Positions 32,763-45,676 of a stretch of DNA of 64,000 nucleotides are shown one piece after another (the stretch's first letter is position 1; each line of letters starts with the position of its first letter). A program made the position numbers and the translations under genes. The notes below the pieces were generated by a model, which saw only the letters and a program-made list of their open reading frames with translations, was not told the origin of the DNA and did not search any database. The stretch is from Acidimicrobiaceae bacterium (lineage in GTDB: Bacteria > Actinomycetota > Acidimicrobiia > Acidimicrobiales > RAAP-2): contig DAHVAJ010000047.1 in NCBI GenBank assembly GCA_027314705.1, forward strand, positions 33,262 to 97,261, written 5' to 3'.

Positions 32763-33113
32763 ATGCAGAGTGGTCGCGAGATCCAAGACGAACTGCGGGC
32801 CCCGGTCCGCGAGCTTCGGCGGACGGCGCCGGAGGCGTGGGCCGGCTGGGCCGCGCTCCACGAGGGGGCCATGGGCGACGGGGCCCTCGACCGCAAGACC
32901 AAAGAGCTCATCGCTCTGGCCATCTCCGTCTCCAAACAGTGCGACGGCTGCATCGTGTCCCACGCCAAGGGCGCGGCCCGCCATGGCGCCACCCCTGAGG
33001 AGGTGGCCGACGCCCTCGGGGTGGCCATCCTCATGAACGGTGGTCCGGCCACCGTCTACGGGCCTCGGGCCTTCGCCCTCTACCAGGAGTTCGCCCCGCC
33101 CGCGGAGGGGTGA
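32763..33113 (+). CDS. Carboxymuconolactone decarboxylase / AhpD-like protein
   Basis: A 116-residue all-helical protein of the AhpD-like family. Cys60-x-x-Cys63 and His67 (KQCDGCIVSHAKGA) form the redox centre used for peroxide or thiol chemistry. LDRKTKELIALAISVS and GVAILMNGGPATVYG are family helices. It is divergent from trxA with operators O1 and O2 between, so both are probably induced together. Confidence 0.87.
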   Translation: MQSGREIQDELRAPVRELRRTAPEAWAGWAALHEGAMGDGALDRKTKELIALAISVSKQCDGCIVSHAKGAARHGATPEEVADALGVAILMNGGPATVYGPRAFALYQEFAPPAEG

Positions 33114-33272
33114 GGATCACCCGGGCGGTGCCGGGGCGGTCAGGCCGGACGCACGGCTCCCACCGTGGGGTCGGGCGCCCGGCGGGGGCCGTCGTCGGGT
33201 CCCCCCTCCGGGACGGCCCCTTCGGCCGCGACCGCGGCGGGCCCGCCGGCCCGCCAGGTGGCCCGGTCCGTG

Positions 33273-33488
33273 TCAGGCCCCGGCCCGGTGCGGCGCCCGC
33301 AGCGGTTGGTGGGCCAGCGGGGCGATGAGGCAGACCCCGGCCGCCCCGGCGACGAGCGGGACCAGGCCGACCACGGCGAGGGCCAGCCACCCGCCCCCGA
33401 GGGCCGCTCCCACCCCGATCAGGGCCACGCCGGCGGCCACCCGCACGGCCCGACCCGCGGTGCGTTGCAGAAATCCGATCAGTGCCAC
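33273..33488 (-). CDS. Small YgaP-like membrane protein (DUF2892)
   Basis: A 71-residue gene with a GTG start at 33488; GAGAGGAG lies 6 nt upstream of it on the minus strand. Two hydrophobic helices (VAAGVALIGVGAALGGGWLA and LAVVGLVPLVAGAAGVCLIA) match the DUF2892 pattern, the membrane part of the YgaP rhodanese. It sits just behind operator O3 and faces the MMPL gene. It could anchor sulfur-transfer enzymes at the membrane. The long frame to 33962 that contains it is not coding beyond this start. Confidence 0.75.
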   Translation of the reverse strand: MALIGFLQRTAGRAVRVAAGVALIGVGAALGGGWLALAVVGLVPLVAGAAGVCLIAPLAHQPLRAPHRAGA

Positions 33489-33515
33489 GGTGCACTCCTC
33501 TCGTCCACTCCCCGC

Positions 33516-33531
33516 ATACCAAGGGGGGTAT
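33516..33531 (-). promoter_or_regulatory. Operator O3 upstream of the DUF2892 gene
   Basis: ATACC-AAGGGG-GGTAT: perfect arms with the same 6-bp spacing as the other copies but a different core. It lies 28 nt before the GTG of the DUF2892 gene. Confidence 0.75.
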
Positions 33532-33586
33532 GTGTTCCAACCCGGGCCGGGACTGGTGCATTCCACGGCCCACCGGACGACCACGG

Positions 33587-33615
33587 TTGCGCCAACATAC
33601 CCCAGGGGGTATAGT
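33587..33615 (+). promoter_or_regulatory. Promoter with operator O4 upstream of the MMPL gene
   Basis: TTGCGC (33587-33592), 17 bp, TATAGT (33610-33615) makes a plausible sigma-70-type promoter. The palindrome ATACC-CCAGGG-GGTAT (33597-33612) fills the spacer and overlaps the -10, as in O2. Confidence 0.75.
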
Positions 33616-33630
33616 GACGGATACCCCTGG

Positions 33631-33646
33631 ATACCCCCGGGGGTAC
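33631..33646 (+). promoter_or_regulatory. Operator O5, imperfect copy
   Basis: ATACC-CCCGGG-GGTAC, one mismatch in the last base. An ATACC half-site also stands at 33621. Two sites in tandem before the MMPL gene may give tighter control. Confidence 0.65.
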
Positions 33647-33701
33647 TATCGACCGTCGGGTGAGCGCCCGCGGCCCCGAGACCCCCGGAGGACACCACCT
33701 C

Positions 33702-35909
33702 ATGACCCTGACCGCCGACACCGACGTCCGGACCCCGGGCGACCGATCGCCGGGCCACGATCACCACGGGGCCGGCCCCGGCCCCTTCGCCCGCCTCGGC
33801 CGCTGGACGGCCACCCACTTCCGGCACGTCCTGGTGGGCTGGGCCCTCGTCCTCCTCGTCTTCGGGTTCTTCGCCGTCCGGGTCGAGAGCGCTCTGGCCG
33901 GAGCAGGCTGGCAGGCCTCGAACAGCCAGTCCGTCGAGGCCCGGGCCGTGATCGAGAAGCACTTCGCCGGCCTCGGGGCCACCGCGCTGCAGGTGGTGGT
34001 GGTCGACCGCAACGGCCCGATCGGCGCCGATCCGGCGGCCCAGGCCACCGTGGCCCGGGTCACCACCGTGCTCCGGTCGGACACCCGGGTCTCGAACGTG
34101 GTGCCACCCCAGCCCGGCAGCTCGCTGTCGCGCGACGGGCGCACCGCCGTCATCACCGCGGGTGCCGCCGCCGACTCGAACGCCATGGTCAAGGCGGCCG
34201 ACAGCCTCAACCCGAAGCTCGAGGCCCTGGCCACGCCCTCGGTCTCGGTCACGCTCACCGGCGACAGCGCCCTGTGGGCCGACTTCAACAACGCCAACCG
34301 GTCGGCCATGCTGCGCTCGGAGATGCTCTCGTGGCCGGTGACCATCGTCATCCTGGTCGTCGCCTTCGGCAGCCTGGTGGCCGCCGGCCTGCCCCTCCTG
34401 CTCACCATGGCCGGGCTGCTGGTGGCCGCCGGCGCCCTGGTGATCACCACCAAGTTCACCCCCGTGTCCATCTGGGCCCTCAACTTCGCCCTCATGTTCG
34501 CGCTGGCCCTGGGCATCGACTATGCGCTCTTCCTGGTCATGCGCTTCCGGGCCGCGCTCGGGCGCCGGGGGGCGACCCGGGACGACCGCGAGGCCGTCGT
34601 GGCCGCCGTGGCCGAGACGGTGGACACGGCCGGCAAGGCCGTGGCCTTCAGCGCCCTCACCGTGCTGGCTTCACTGGCCTCGATCCTCCTCGTCCCCAGC
34701 CCGGCCTTCCGCAGCATGGCCTTCGGCATCATGCTGGCCGTGGTGGCCGTGCTGGCCGCCACCCTCACCCTGCTCCCGGCCGTGCTGGGCCGGCTCGGCC
34801 CCCGGGTGAACAGCGGGCGGATCCGCCTGCACCGCCGCGAGCGGGCCGAGGGAGACGAGGGGCCGCTCGACCGGTCCCTCCACCGCTGGGGCCGCTTCCT
34901 CTGGCGCCACCCGGTGCCGGCCGGGGCCGCCGCCCTCGTGCTGCTGCTCCTCGCCGCCGCCCCGGTGATCGGCATGCGGACCAACATGCCGTCGATCACC
35001 ATCGTCCCGCCGGGGGCGAACGCCCGGGTCGGCTACGACCAGGTGACGGCGGCCTTCGGTCCCGGGGCCCCCGGGACCCTCCAGGTGGTGGTGCCGGCGT
35101 CCAAGCAGGCCGAGGCCGCGGCCGTCCTGGCCCACACGTCCGGCGTGGCCGGGTTCGTGCCCGGGCCGACCAGCGGCGGGTGGACGCTCGACCAGGTGGT
35201 GCCCACCACCGGCCCCTCGGCCACGGCCACCGGGGCCACCATCGACCGGATCCGTGCCGTGCTGCCCGCCGGCAGCCTGGTGGGCGGGGCCGCCGCCGAG
35301 AACCACGACCTGCAGCAGGTCCTGGCCTCGAAGACGCCCCCGGTGCTCGGCATCCTCGGCATCCTCGGCTTCGTGCTCCTGCTGGTCGCCCTCGGTGCGC
35401 CGCTCATCGCCTTCCTGGGCGTGGTGATCACCGCCCTGTCGGTGGCCGGCGCCTTCGGGATCGGCCGACTCATCTTCCAGAACGGCTGGCTGCACGGCGT
35501 GCTGAACTTCCAGCCCCAGGGCTTCATCGACGCCTGGGCCCCGCTCTTCTTCGGGGCCATGGTCTTCGGCGTGGCCATGGACTACACGCTGTTCATGCTC
35601 TCCGCGGCCAAGGAGCGCTACGAGACCCATCCCGACCCCGAACACGCCATGGTCGGCTCGATGCGGACGTCGGGCCGGGTGGTGCTGTCGGCCGCGGCGG
35701 TCATGGTGGCCGTCTTCCTCACCTTCGCGCTCTCGGGGCCGCTCGCCCCGAAGGAGATGGGGGTCATCCTGGCCGTGGCCGTCTTCCTCGACGCCATGGT
35801 GGTTCGGCTGGTGCTGCTGCCCGTGCTGCTCCGCCTGGGCCGCCACGGTGCCTGGCACCAGCCGGCCTGGCTGGGCCGGATCCTGCCCAAGGTGTCCTTC
35901 AAGCACTGA
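33702..35909 (+). CDS. MMPL/RND-family membrane transporter
   Basis: A 735-residue MMPL protein. The first membrane helix (HVLVGWALVLLVFGFFAV) is followed by an extracytoplasmic domain, a block of helices including LNFALMFALALGIDYALFLVMRFR (the GIDYALF motif with the proton-relay Asp), and a second half that repeats the layout (MVFGVAMDYTLFMLSAAKERYE). These proteins export lipids or small molecules using the proton gradient. The ATG at 33702 has GGAGG 10 nt upstream; a GTG at 33660 would add 14 residues but lacks an RBS. Operators O4 and O5 place it in the CsoR/CstR regulon; cargo unknown. Confidence 0.9.
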   Translation: MTLTADTDVRTPGDRSPGHDHHGAGPGPFARLGRWTATHFRHVLVGWALVLLVFGFFAVRVESALAGAGWQASNSQSVEARAVIEKHFAGLGATALQVVVVDRNGPIGADPAAQATVARVTTVLRSDTRVSNVVPPQPGSSLSRDGRTAVITAGAAADSNAMVKAADSLNPKLEALATPSVSVTLTGDSALWADFNNANRSAMLRSEMLSWPVTIVILVVAFGSLVAAGLPLLLTMAGLLVAAGALVITTKFTPVSIWALNFALMFALALGIDYALFLVMRFRAALGRRGATRDDREAVVAAVAETVDTAGKAVAFSALTVLASLASILLVPSPAFRSMAFGIMLAVVAVLAATLTLLPAVLGRLGPRVNSGRIRLHRRERAEGDEGPLDRSLHRWGRFLWRHPVPAGAAALVLLLLAAAPVIGMRTNMPSITIVPPGANARVGYDQVTAAFGPGAPGTLQVVVPASKQAEAAAVLAHTSGVAGFVPGPTSGGWTLDQVVPTTGPSATATGATIDRIRAVLPAGSLVGGAAAENHDLQQVLASKTPPVLGILGILGFVLLLVALGAPLIAFLGVVITALSVAGAFGIGRLIFQNGWLHGVLNFQPQGFIDAWAPLFFGAMVFGVAMDYTLFMLSAAKERYETHPDPEHAMVGSMRTSGRVVLSAAAVMVAVFLTFALSGPLAPKEMGVILAVAVFLDAMVVRLVLLPVLLRLGRHGAWHQPAWLGRILPKVSFKH

Positions 35910-36035
35910 GGCCGTGCGGCCCGGTCCCCGGGGCCGTCCGTCCCGACCGGGCAGGGCCGTTCGGCCCTGCCCGGTGCGCGCCCGGCGGGCGATGCTGGGG
36001 GAGGAGCCCCGGTCGGGCGGCAGAGGAGGTGCGCG

Positions 36036-36554
36036 ATGGGTGAGCAACGGCAGGGGGGCGCGGCGGAGGGCGCCGAGCCCGGCCTCGACGAGCTGGCCAC
36101 GGCGCTGGCCGCGCGGACCCGGCTCGACGGCACCGTGCCGGCCGGCGTGGCCGGACTGCTGGCCCGGGAACGGGGCTGGTCGGGGCGGGCCATGGACGTG
36201 CTCGGGGTACTCACGGCCAGCGCCCACACCATGGGCTACCTGACCGGAGGTCGCCGTCCCGAGGAGGTCGCCACCTGGCTGGCCGTCTGGGTCGACTCGC
36301 CGCTCTCGGTCGAGGAGATGCGCCGGGTGGTGGCGGCCGGAGGATGGGATCCCGAGCCCTTCGCCGTGCTGGTGCGCGAGGGCCTGCTCGACGAGCTGCT
36401 GTCCACGCCGGACGGCGAGGTGCGCCGGGTGCGCGGCGAGCTGGCCGGGGGATGGGTGAGCGACGAACTGACCCTGGCCGACGATGCCGAAATCGTGGCC
36501 AGGGTGCGTGCCGTACTGGCCGGGAGCGGGGCCTCGGAGGCGGCCGCGGGCTGA
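36036..36554 (+). CDS. Hypothetical protein
   Basis: A 172-residue protein with a strong RBS (AGAGGAGGT, 6 nt before ATG). It is mostly helical: GVAGLLARERGWSGRAMDVL, VATWLAVWVDSPLSVEEMRR, LTLADDAEIVARVRAVLAG. No signal peptide, membrane segment or family seen. It is 126 nt after the MMPL gene and 56 nt before purL. Confidence 0.6.
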   Translation: MGEQRQGGAAEGAEPGLDELATALAARTRLDGTVPAGVAGLLARERGWSGRAMDVLGVLTASAHTMGYLTGGRRPEEVATWLAVWVDSPLSVEEMRRVVAAGGWDPEPFAVLVREGLLDELLSTPDGEVRRVRGELAGGWVSDELTLADDAEIVARVRAVLAGSGASEAAAG

Positions 36555-36610
36555 CGCGCCGGTCCCGGGCCCCTCCGGGTCCGGGAGGGGGCGCCGGGTA
36601 CGCTGCGGGC

Positions 36611-38920
<2,310 letters not shown>

Positions 38921-38960
38921 CCGGGACCCCGACGAGATCGCCCCACGGCCGTGCCCGCGG

Positions 38961-39809
38961 TCAGGGCGCGGGCCGGCGCGCCTCCAGCTCGGCCAGGACC
39001 CGGTCGGCCACCTTCAGGTCGCCCCGGCCCGTCCCCACGGCCAGATCGGGCGTGGTCGCCCCGTGACTGTCGGAGCCCCCGGTGGCCACCAGGCCGAACC
39101 GGCGGGCCAGGTGGCCGAGCTCGGCCCGCTGGCGGGGCGAGTAGCGGCCGTAGGCGGCCTCGAGGCCGGCGAACCCGGCCTCGGCCAGCTCGCCCACCAC
39201 CCGGGCCAGCTCCGCACCCTCCAGGCCGAGGCTGTAGGGGTGAGCCAGGACGGCCACCCCGCCGGACGCGGCCGCCAGGGCGGCCGCCTCGGCGCCCGAG
39301 AGTCGCGCCTTCGGGACGTAGGCCGCCCCCCCGGTCCCGAGGTAGCGGTCGAAGGCCTCCTCGACCGAGGTCACCGCCCCCACGTCGACCATGGCCCGGG
39401 CGAAGTGGGGGCGACCCACCCCCTCGACGTGGCCGGCCCGGGTGGCGGCCATCTCGAAAGTGACGGCGATGCCGAGCTCGGCGAGGCGGTCGGCCAGGGC
39501 CAGGTTGCGTCGGTGCCGGTCGTCCCGCAGGCGGACCAGCTCGGCCCCGAGCGTGGAGGACTCGTCGTCGACGAAGTAGATGAGCACGTGCATGCCGCCG
39601 GTGGCCACCGGCCGGCAGGAGATCTCGCACCCGGGCACGAAGCGGAGACCGAGCGCCGCGGCCCGGACCCGGGCCCGGACCAGTCCGCCGAGGGAGTCGT
39701 GGTCGGTGAGGGAGAGCGCGGAACACCCTGCCGCGACGGCCCGTTCGACCACCTGCTCGGGAGGGTCGGTCCCGTCGGAGACGTCGGAGTGGGTGTGGAG
39801 GTCGATCAC
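38961..39809 (-). CDS. PHP-domain phosphoesterase (TrpH/YciV-like)
   Basis: A 282-residue PHP protein. Metal-binding motifs are HTHSDVSDG, LSLTDHDSLGG, FVPGCEIS, VAVLAHPYS and GGSDSHG. Relatives are RNase AM / 3',5'-bisphosphate phosphatases that clean up 5' ends of RNA or pAp. The start is GTG at 39809, just before the first metal motif. It converges with purL and is divergent from purF. Confidence 0.87.
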   Translation of the reverse strand: MIDLHTHSDVSDGTDPPEQVVERAVAAGCSALSLTDHDSLGGLVRARVRAAALGLRFVPGCEISCRPVATGGMHVLIYFVDDESSTLGAELVRLRDDRHRRNLALADRLAELGIAVTFEMAATRAGHVEGVGRPHFARAMVDVGAVTSVEEAFDRYLGTGGAAYVPKARLSGAEAAALAAASGGVAVLAHPYSLGLEGAELARVVGELAEAGFAGLEAAYGRYSPRQRAELGHLARRFGLVATGGSDSHGATTPDLAVGTGRGDLKVADRVLAELEARRPAP

Positions 39810-40023
39810 GGGGTCCGACGCTACCGGGACGGGGCCGACCCGCCCCCGGACCCCTCCCGAGGGCGCGCGGGCCCACCGAGACCCCGCCGCACAGGACCGT
39901 CCCGCCGGAACCGGGCGGTGGAGGTCCTGACCCAACTAAGCTCGGACCTGCGGTCGGGATGGCTCGACGGACCCGGCGCGGCATTCGTGCCCGACGACCC
40001 TCGGTGTGTACGGTGACCAACCG

Positions 40024-41495
<1,472 letters not shown>

Positions 41496-41499
<4 letters not shown>

Positions 41500-42575
41500 C
41501 GGACGCCGACGGGCGGCCGCCGGCCACCTACGCGGCCGCCGGCGTCGACATCGCCGCCGGCGACCGGGCCGTCGACCGCATCGGCCCGCTGGTGGCCGCC
41601 ACCCGCCGTCCCGAGGTCCTCGGCGGACTCGGCGGCTTCGGCGGGCTCTTCGCCCTCGACACCGCCCGCTACCGCCAGCCGGTGCTCGTGGCCTCGACCG
41701 ACGGGGTGGGCACCAAGGCCGAGGTGGCCCGGTCCGCAGGCCGCTACGGCACCCTCGGCGTCGACCTGGTGGCCATGTGCGTGGACGACCTCGTCTGCGT
41801 GGGAGCCGAGCCCCTCTTCCTCCTCGACTACATCTCCACCGGGGCGGTCGACCCCGACCGGATGGCCGAGCTCGTGGCCGGGGTGGCCGAGGGGTGCCGG
41901 GCGGTGGGCGCCGCCCTCCTCGGGGGGGAGATGGCCGAGCACGCCGGGCTCCTGGCTCCCGACGAGTTCGACCTGGTGGGCTTCGCCGTGGGCGTGGTCG
42001 AGCGCGACGCCGTGCTGGGGTCGGCCCGGGTCACCCCCGGCGACGTGCTCGTGGGCCTGCACTCGCCCGGGCTGCGCGCCAACGGCTACACCCTGGCCCG
42101 CCACGTCCTGTTCGAGCGGGCCGGCCTCGCCCTCGGTGACCCGGCGTGGCCGGGGGCCGCCGTCACCGTGGCCGACGAGCTCCTTCGCCCCTCGGTCCTC
42201 TACACCCCTGGGGTGCGGGCCGCCCTGGGCGCGGCCGACGTGCACGCCGCCGCCCACATCACCGGCGGCGGGTTCTCCGGGAACATCCCCCGGGTCCTGC
42301 CCGAGGGGTGCCGGGCCGTCGTCGAGCGGGGAACCTGGGAGGTGCCGGCGGTCTTCGGCGAGATCCGGCGCCTCGGGGCGGTGGCCGACGAGGAGATGGT
42401 CCGGGTCTTCAACTGCGGCCTCGGCATGGTGCTGGCCGTGGGTGCGGGCAGCGAGGCCGCCGCTCTGGCCGCCCTGCGGGGCACCGGGCTGACGGCGGGC
42501 GTCGTCGGCCGGGTGGAGCCGGGCCCCCGGGGGGTGGAGCTGACCGGGCCGCCCCTGTGGGGGGCGGGGGGATGA
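41496..42575 (+). CDS. purM: Phosphoribosylaminoimidazole synthetase (AIRS)
   Basis: A 359-residue enzyme that closes the imidazole ring (FGAM to AIR). TYAAAGVDIAAGDRAVDRI, VASTDGVGTKAEVAR, LGGEMAEHAG, GLHSPGLRANGYTLAR and ITGGGFSGNIPRVLP are family motifs. GTG overlaps the purF stop (GTGA); no ATG is near. Confidence 0.95.
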
Positions 42576-43141
42576 GTGGGCCCCTCCCGCCCACGGCCTA
42601 CGGGGCCCTCCGGGCCCATCTGCTCGAGCACTCGGTCAAGCGGGGCGACTTCGTGCTCAAGTCCGGGCGGCGGAGCACGTGGTTCATCGACTCGAAGCAG
42701 ACCGTCTGCCGGCCCGAGGCCATGGTGCTCGTGGCCGACGGCGTCCTCTCGGTCGTCCCCGAGGACGCCACCGCCATCGGGGGGCTGACCATGGGGGCCG
42801 ACCCGGTGGCCTTCGTCACCGCCGGGGTGGCCGCCACCCGGGGCCGGATGCTCAGGGCCTTCAGCGTGCGCAAGGAGACGAAGGACCACGGTGCCGGCGG
42901 CCGAATCGCCGGCGCCCTCGAACCGGGCGACCGGGTGGTCGTCACCGAGGACACCGTCACCCGGGGGACGTCCCTGCTGGAGGCGGCCCGAGCCGTGCGC
43001 GCGGCAGGGGCCGAGCCCGTCCTGCTGGTGGCCGTGGTCGACCGGGGCGGCACCTGCGCGGCGTTGGCCGAGGCCGAGGGGCTGGCCTTCCGGGCCCTCC
43101 TCACCGCGCCCGACCTGGGCTTCCCCTACGAGGGGGCCTGA
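42572..43141 (+). CDS. pyrE: Orotate phosphoribosyltransferase
   Basis: A 189-residue PRTase. Substrate strand FVLKSGRRSTWFIDSKQTVCRP, the loop SVRKETKDHGAGGRIAG, and the PRPP loop VVVTEDTVTRGTSLLEAA (Arg at the place usually occupied by Thr) fit PyrE. It would make OMP for pyrimidine synthesis. ATG overlaps the purM stop by 4 nt, so a pyrimidine gene is coupled to a purine operon. A paralogous PRTase role is possible. Confidence 0.85.
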   Translation: MSGPLPPTAYGALRAHLLEHSVKRGDFVLKSGRRSTWFIDSKQTVCRPEAMVLVADGVLSVVPEDATAIGGLTMGADPVAFVTAGVAATRGRMLRAFSVRKETKDHGAGGRIAGALEPGDRVVVTEDTVTRGTSLLEAARAVRAAGAEPVLLVAVVDRGGTCAALAEAEGLAFRALLTAPDLGFPYEGA

Positions 43142-43212
43142 GGCCGGGCGTCTGCGCGCACCGTCCCACGACCGACCGGTCACCGCGGGCCGTCGCTCGC
43201 TAGCCTGGCCCC

Positions 43213-44730
43213 ATGGCCAGCATCCAGCAGCTCCGCCCCGCCGCCGCCGAGCCTCGGGAGACCTTCGACTCGCTCGACCCGGCCACCGGCGAGGTGGTGG
43301 CCGCCCTGCCGGTGGACGATGCCGCCTCGGTGGCCGCCGCCGTGGCCCGGGCCCGGGAGGCCGCGGCCTGGTGGCAGGGGCTCGGCTTCGACGGCCGGGC
43401 CCGCCACCTCCGTCGCTACAAGGCGGAGATCGCCCGGCGGATCGACGAGCTCGCCGCCCTCGTCCACCGCGAGAACGGCAAGCCCCACGCCGACGCGGTC
43501 CTCGAGATCACCCTGGTCGTCGACCACCTGGCCTGGGCCGCGGCCCACGCCCGGCGGGTCCTCGGCCCGAGGCGAGTCTTCCCCGGCCTGATGGCCGCCA
43601 ACTCGACGGCCACCGTGGAGTACCAGCCGCTCGGGGTCATCGGGGTGATCGGCCCGTGGAACTACCCGGTGTTCACTCCCATGGGTTCGATCGCCTACGC
43701 CCTCGCCGCGGGCAACGCCGTAGTGTTCAAGCCGAGTGAGTACACCCCGGCCATCGGTCGGTGGATGGTCGACGCCTGGGCCCGCGCCGTCCCAGAGGGC
43801 CGCGACGTCCTCACCCTCGTCACCGGCCTCGGCGAGACGGGGGCCGCCCTGTGCCGGTCGGGGGTCGACAAGATCGCCTTCACCGGTTCTGCGGCCACCG
43901 GGCGCAAGGTCATGGCCGCCTGCGCCGAGGGCCTGGTGCCGGTGCTCATGGAGTGCGGCGGCAAGGACGCGCTCCTGGTGGACGCCGACGCCGACCTCGA
44001 GGCGGCCGCCGACGCCGCCCTGTGGTGCGGCATGTCCAACGGGGGCCAGACCTGCATCGGCACCGAGCGGGTGTACGTGGCCGACGCCGTATACGACCGC
44101 TTCGTCGACGTACTGACCGACAAGGCCCGCACCCTCGCCCCCGGCTCCGGCCCGGATGCCTCGTGGGGGCCGCCGACCATGCCCTCCCAGACCGAGACCG
44201 TCCGCCGGCACGTGGCCGACGCCCTGGCCCGGGGCGGGCGGGCCCTCGTCGGCGGTGAGGACGCGGTGGACGTGTCCGGCATCGGGCCGGTCATCCTCGT
44301 CGACGTGCCCGAGGACGCGGCCGCCGTACAGGAGGAGACCTTCGGGCCCACCCTCACCGTGACCCGGGTGCGCGACATCGAGGAGGGACTCGAGCGAGCC
44401 AACCGCACCGGCTACGGCCTCGGCGGCGCCGTGTTCACCGGCTCCCGTCGACGGGGCCTCGAACTGGCCCGCCGGATGCGTTCGGGGATGACGTCGGTCA
44501 ACGCGGTCATCACCTTCGCCATGGTGCCCGCCCTGCCCTTCGGGGGCGTGGGGGAGTCCGGGTTCGGCCGGATCCACGGGCCCGACGGCCTGCGCGAGTT
44601 CACCCGGGCCAAGGCCATCACCGCCCGGCGCTTCTCGCTGCCTGTCGACCTCACCAGTTTCGGCCGTCCGCCCAGGGCCACCGAGGTGGTGGCCAAGGCC
44701 ATGGGCCTCCTGCACGGTCGGAGTCGCTAG
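43213..44730 (+). CDS. NAD(P)-dependent aldehyde dehydrogenase
   Basis: A 505-residue ALDH. GPWNYPVFTPMG holds the catalytic Asn, FTGSAATGRKVM the nucleotide site, LMECGGKDALLV the Glu, GGQTCIGTERVYV the catalytic Cys, and QEETFGPTLTV the second Glu. Overall closest in feel to succinate-semialdehyde or fatty/aryl aldehyde types; substrate not set. ATG at 43213, 71 nt after pyrE. The frame ends with a basic tail (GLLHGRSR). Confidence 0.9.
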   Translation: MASIQQLRPAAAEPRETFDSLDPATGEVVAALPVDDAASVAAAVARAREAAAWWQGLGFDGRARHLRRYKAEIARRIDELAALVHRENGKPHADAVLEITLVVDHLAWAAAHARRVLGPRRVFPGLMAANSTATVEYQPLGVIGVIGPWNYPVFTPMGSIAYALAAGNAVVFKPSEYTPAIGRWMVDAWARAVPEGRDVLTLVTGLGETGAALCRSGVDKIAFTGSAATGRKVMAACAEGLVPVLMECGGKDALLVDADADLEAAADAALWCGMSNGGQTCIGTERVYVADAVYDRFVDVLTDKARTLAPGSGPDASWGPPTMPSQTETVRRHVADALARGGRALVGGEDAVDVSGIGPVILVDVPEDAAAVQEETFGPTLTVTRVRDIEEGLERANRTGYGLGGAVFTGSRRRGLELARRMRSGMTSVNAVITFAMVPALPFGGVGESGFGRIHGPDGLREFTRAKAITARRFSLPVDLTSFGRPPRATEVVAKAMGLLHGRSR

Positions 44731-44953
44731 AGGCCGTTCCCGGGGAGCGGCGGCGGCGTGGTTGGGGCGGCCGCCGCGACCTCGGCCTCCCTGCCGGCCA
44801 CGGCGCCGAGGACCCCCCTCCGGCCGTGGTGCCGAGGAGGCGCCCTCCCCGATGGCCGCCGACGGGACGAGGACGATGACCGGCGCCGTGGCCGGACCGG
44901 GGCCGCCCGGACGGCCGGGCCGAGGGACCCTCCCGCCGGGTGCCCCGCGTAGG

Positions 44954-45481
44954 TCAGGCTCCGTCCGGTGGCACGAGCGGCACCCGGGCCACGAGGTCGT
45001 GGACCGGTCCACCCGGACCCGGCCGCGAGGCGAGGAGGTGGACCTCGCCCACCTCGAAGGTGGCGGTCAGGGACGCGCCCGCCGCCTCCGCCGGGCCGGG
45101 CCCGAGCCCGCGGCCACGGGCCACGGTGAGATGGCCGGTGAACGGGGGGCCGCCCTCGGGCACGAAGGAAGCGGTGGCCTCGGCCACGGCGGCGGCCAGG
45201 GCATCGAGGCCGGCCACCGGCAACTGGAGGACGCGGCGCCCGGGGAACCACGCCGTCTCGGGACCGACCTGCGCCACCGGCCGACCGACGCGGGTCCGAC
45301 GTGGCACGGCGGCCACGGCAGCGGCCGCTGCGGCCGGGTCGTCGAGCTCGCCGAGGAAGCGCAGGGTGACGTGCCACTGCGCCGGTGACGCCCACCGGAG
45401 GCCGCGGTGAGGGGGCCGCGGGAGGGCACGCAGGGCGTCGACCACCTCGGCCGGCGGGCGCACGGCGACGAACAGGCGCAT
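44954..45481 (-). CDS. thpR: RNA 2',3'-cyclic phosphodiesterase (2H family)
   Basis: A 175-residue 2H phosphoesterase with the two HxTx motifs, HVTLRFLGEL and HLTVARGRGLG. The family opens 2',3'-cyclic phosphates and was first described as a 2'-5' RNA ligase. ATG at 45481 (MRLFVAVRPP); an upstream in-frame start at 45502 is less likely. Confidence 0.9.
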   Translation of the reverse strand: MRLFVAVRPPAEVVDALRALPRPPHRGLRWASPAQWHVTLRFLGELDDPAAAAAAVAAVPRRTRVGRPVAQVGPETAWFPGRRVLQLPVAGLDALAAAVAEATASFVPEGGPPFTGHLTVARGRGLGPGPAEAAGASLTATFEVGEVHLLASRPGPGGPVHDLVARVPLVPPDGA

Positions 45482-45584
45482 GAGACATGGTGCCCGGCCC
45501 AAGCGCCCGCCCCGGGTGCGGCCCGGCGGTCGCCGGTCCGGGACGCGGCGCCATCCCCACCACGGTGGGGGTCGCGCACTCCGG

Positions 45585-45657
45585 TGGTCGGGACCGGCGT
45601 CGATCCGGTGACCTCACGCTTTTCAGGCGCGCGCTCTACCAACTGAGCTACCCGACC
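45585..45657 (-). tRNA. tRNA-Phe (anticodon GAA)
   Basis: Acceptor GGTCGGG pairs with CCCGACC, discriminator A. The anticodon loop CTGAAAA between CGCGC and GCGTG gives GAA. 73 nt; CCA is not encoded. Confidence 0.96.
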
Positions 45658-45676
45658 TCGCCCCGGCGGACCGAGG

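Noticed and set aside
34671..36227. Antisense 518-residue frame over the MMPL gene
   Set aside because: Low-complexity His/Gly/Glu/Arg composition; the MMPL frame has clear membrane helices and motifs.
44731..44953. Short plus-strand frames after the aldehyde dehydrogenase
   Set aside because: Arg/Pro/Gly-rich with no RBS; treated as a non-coding gap.
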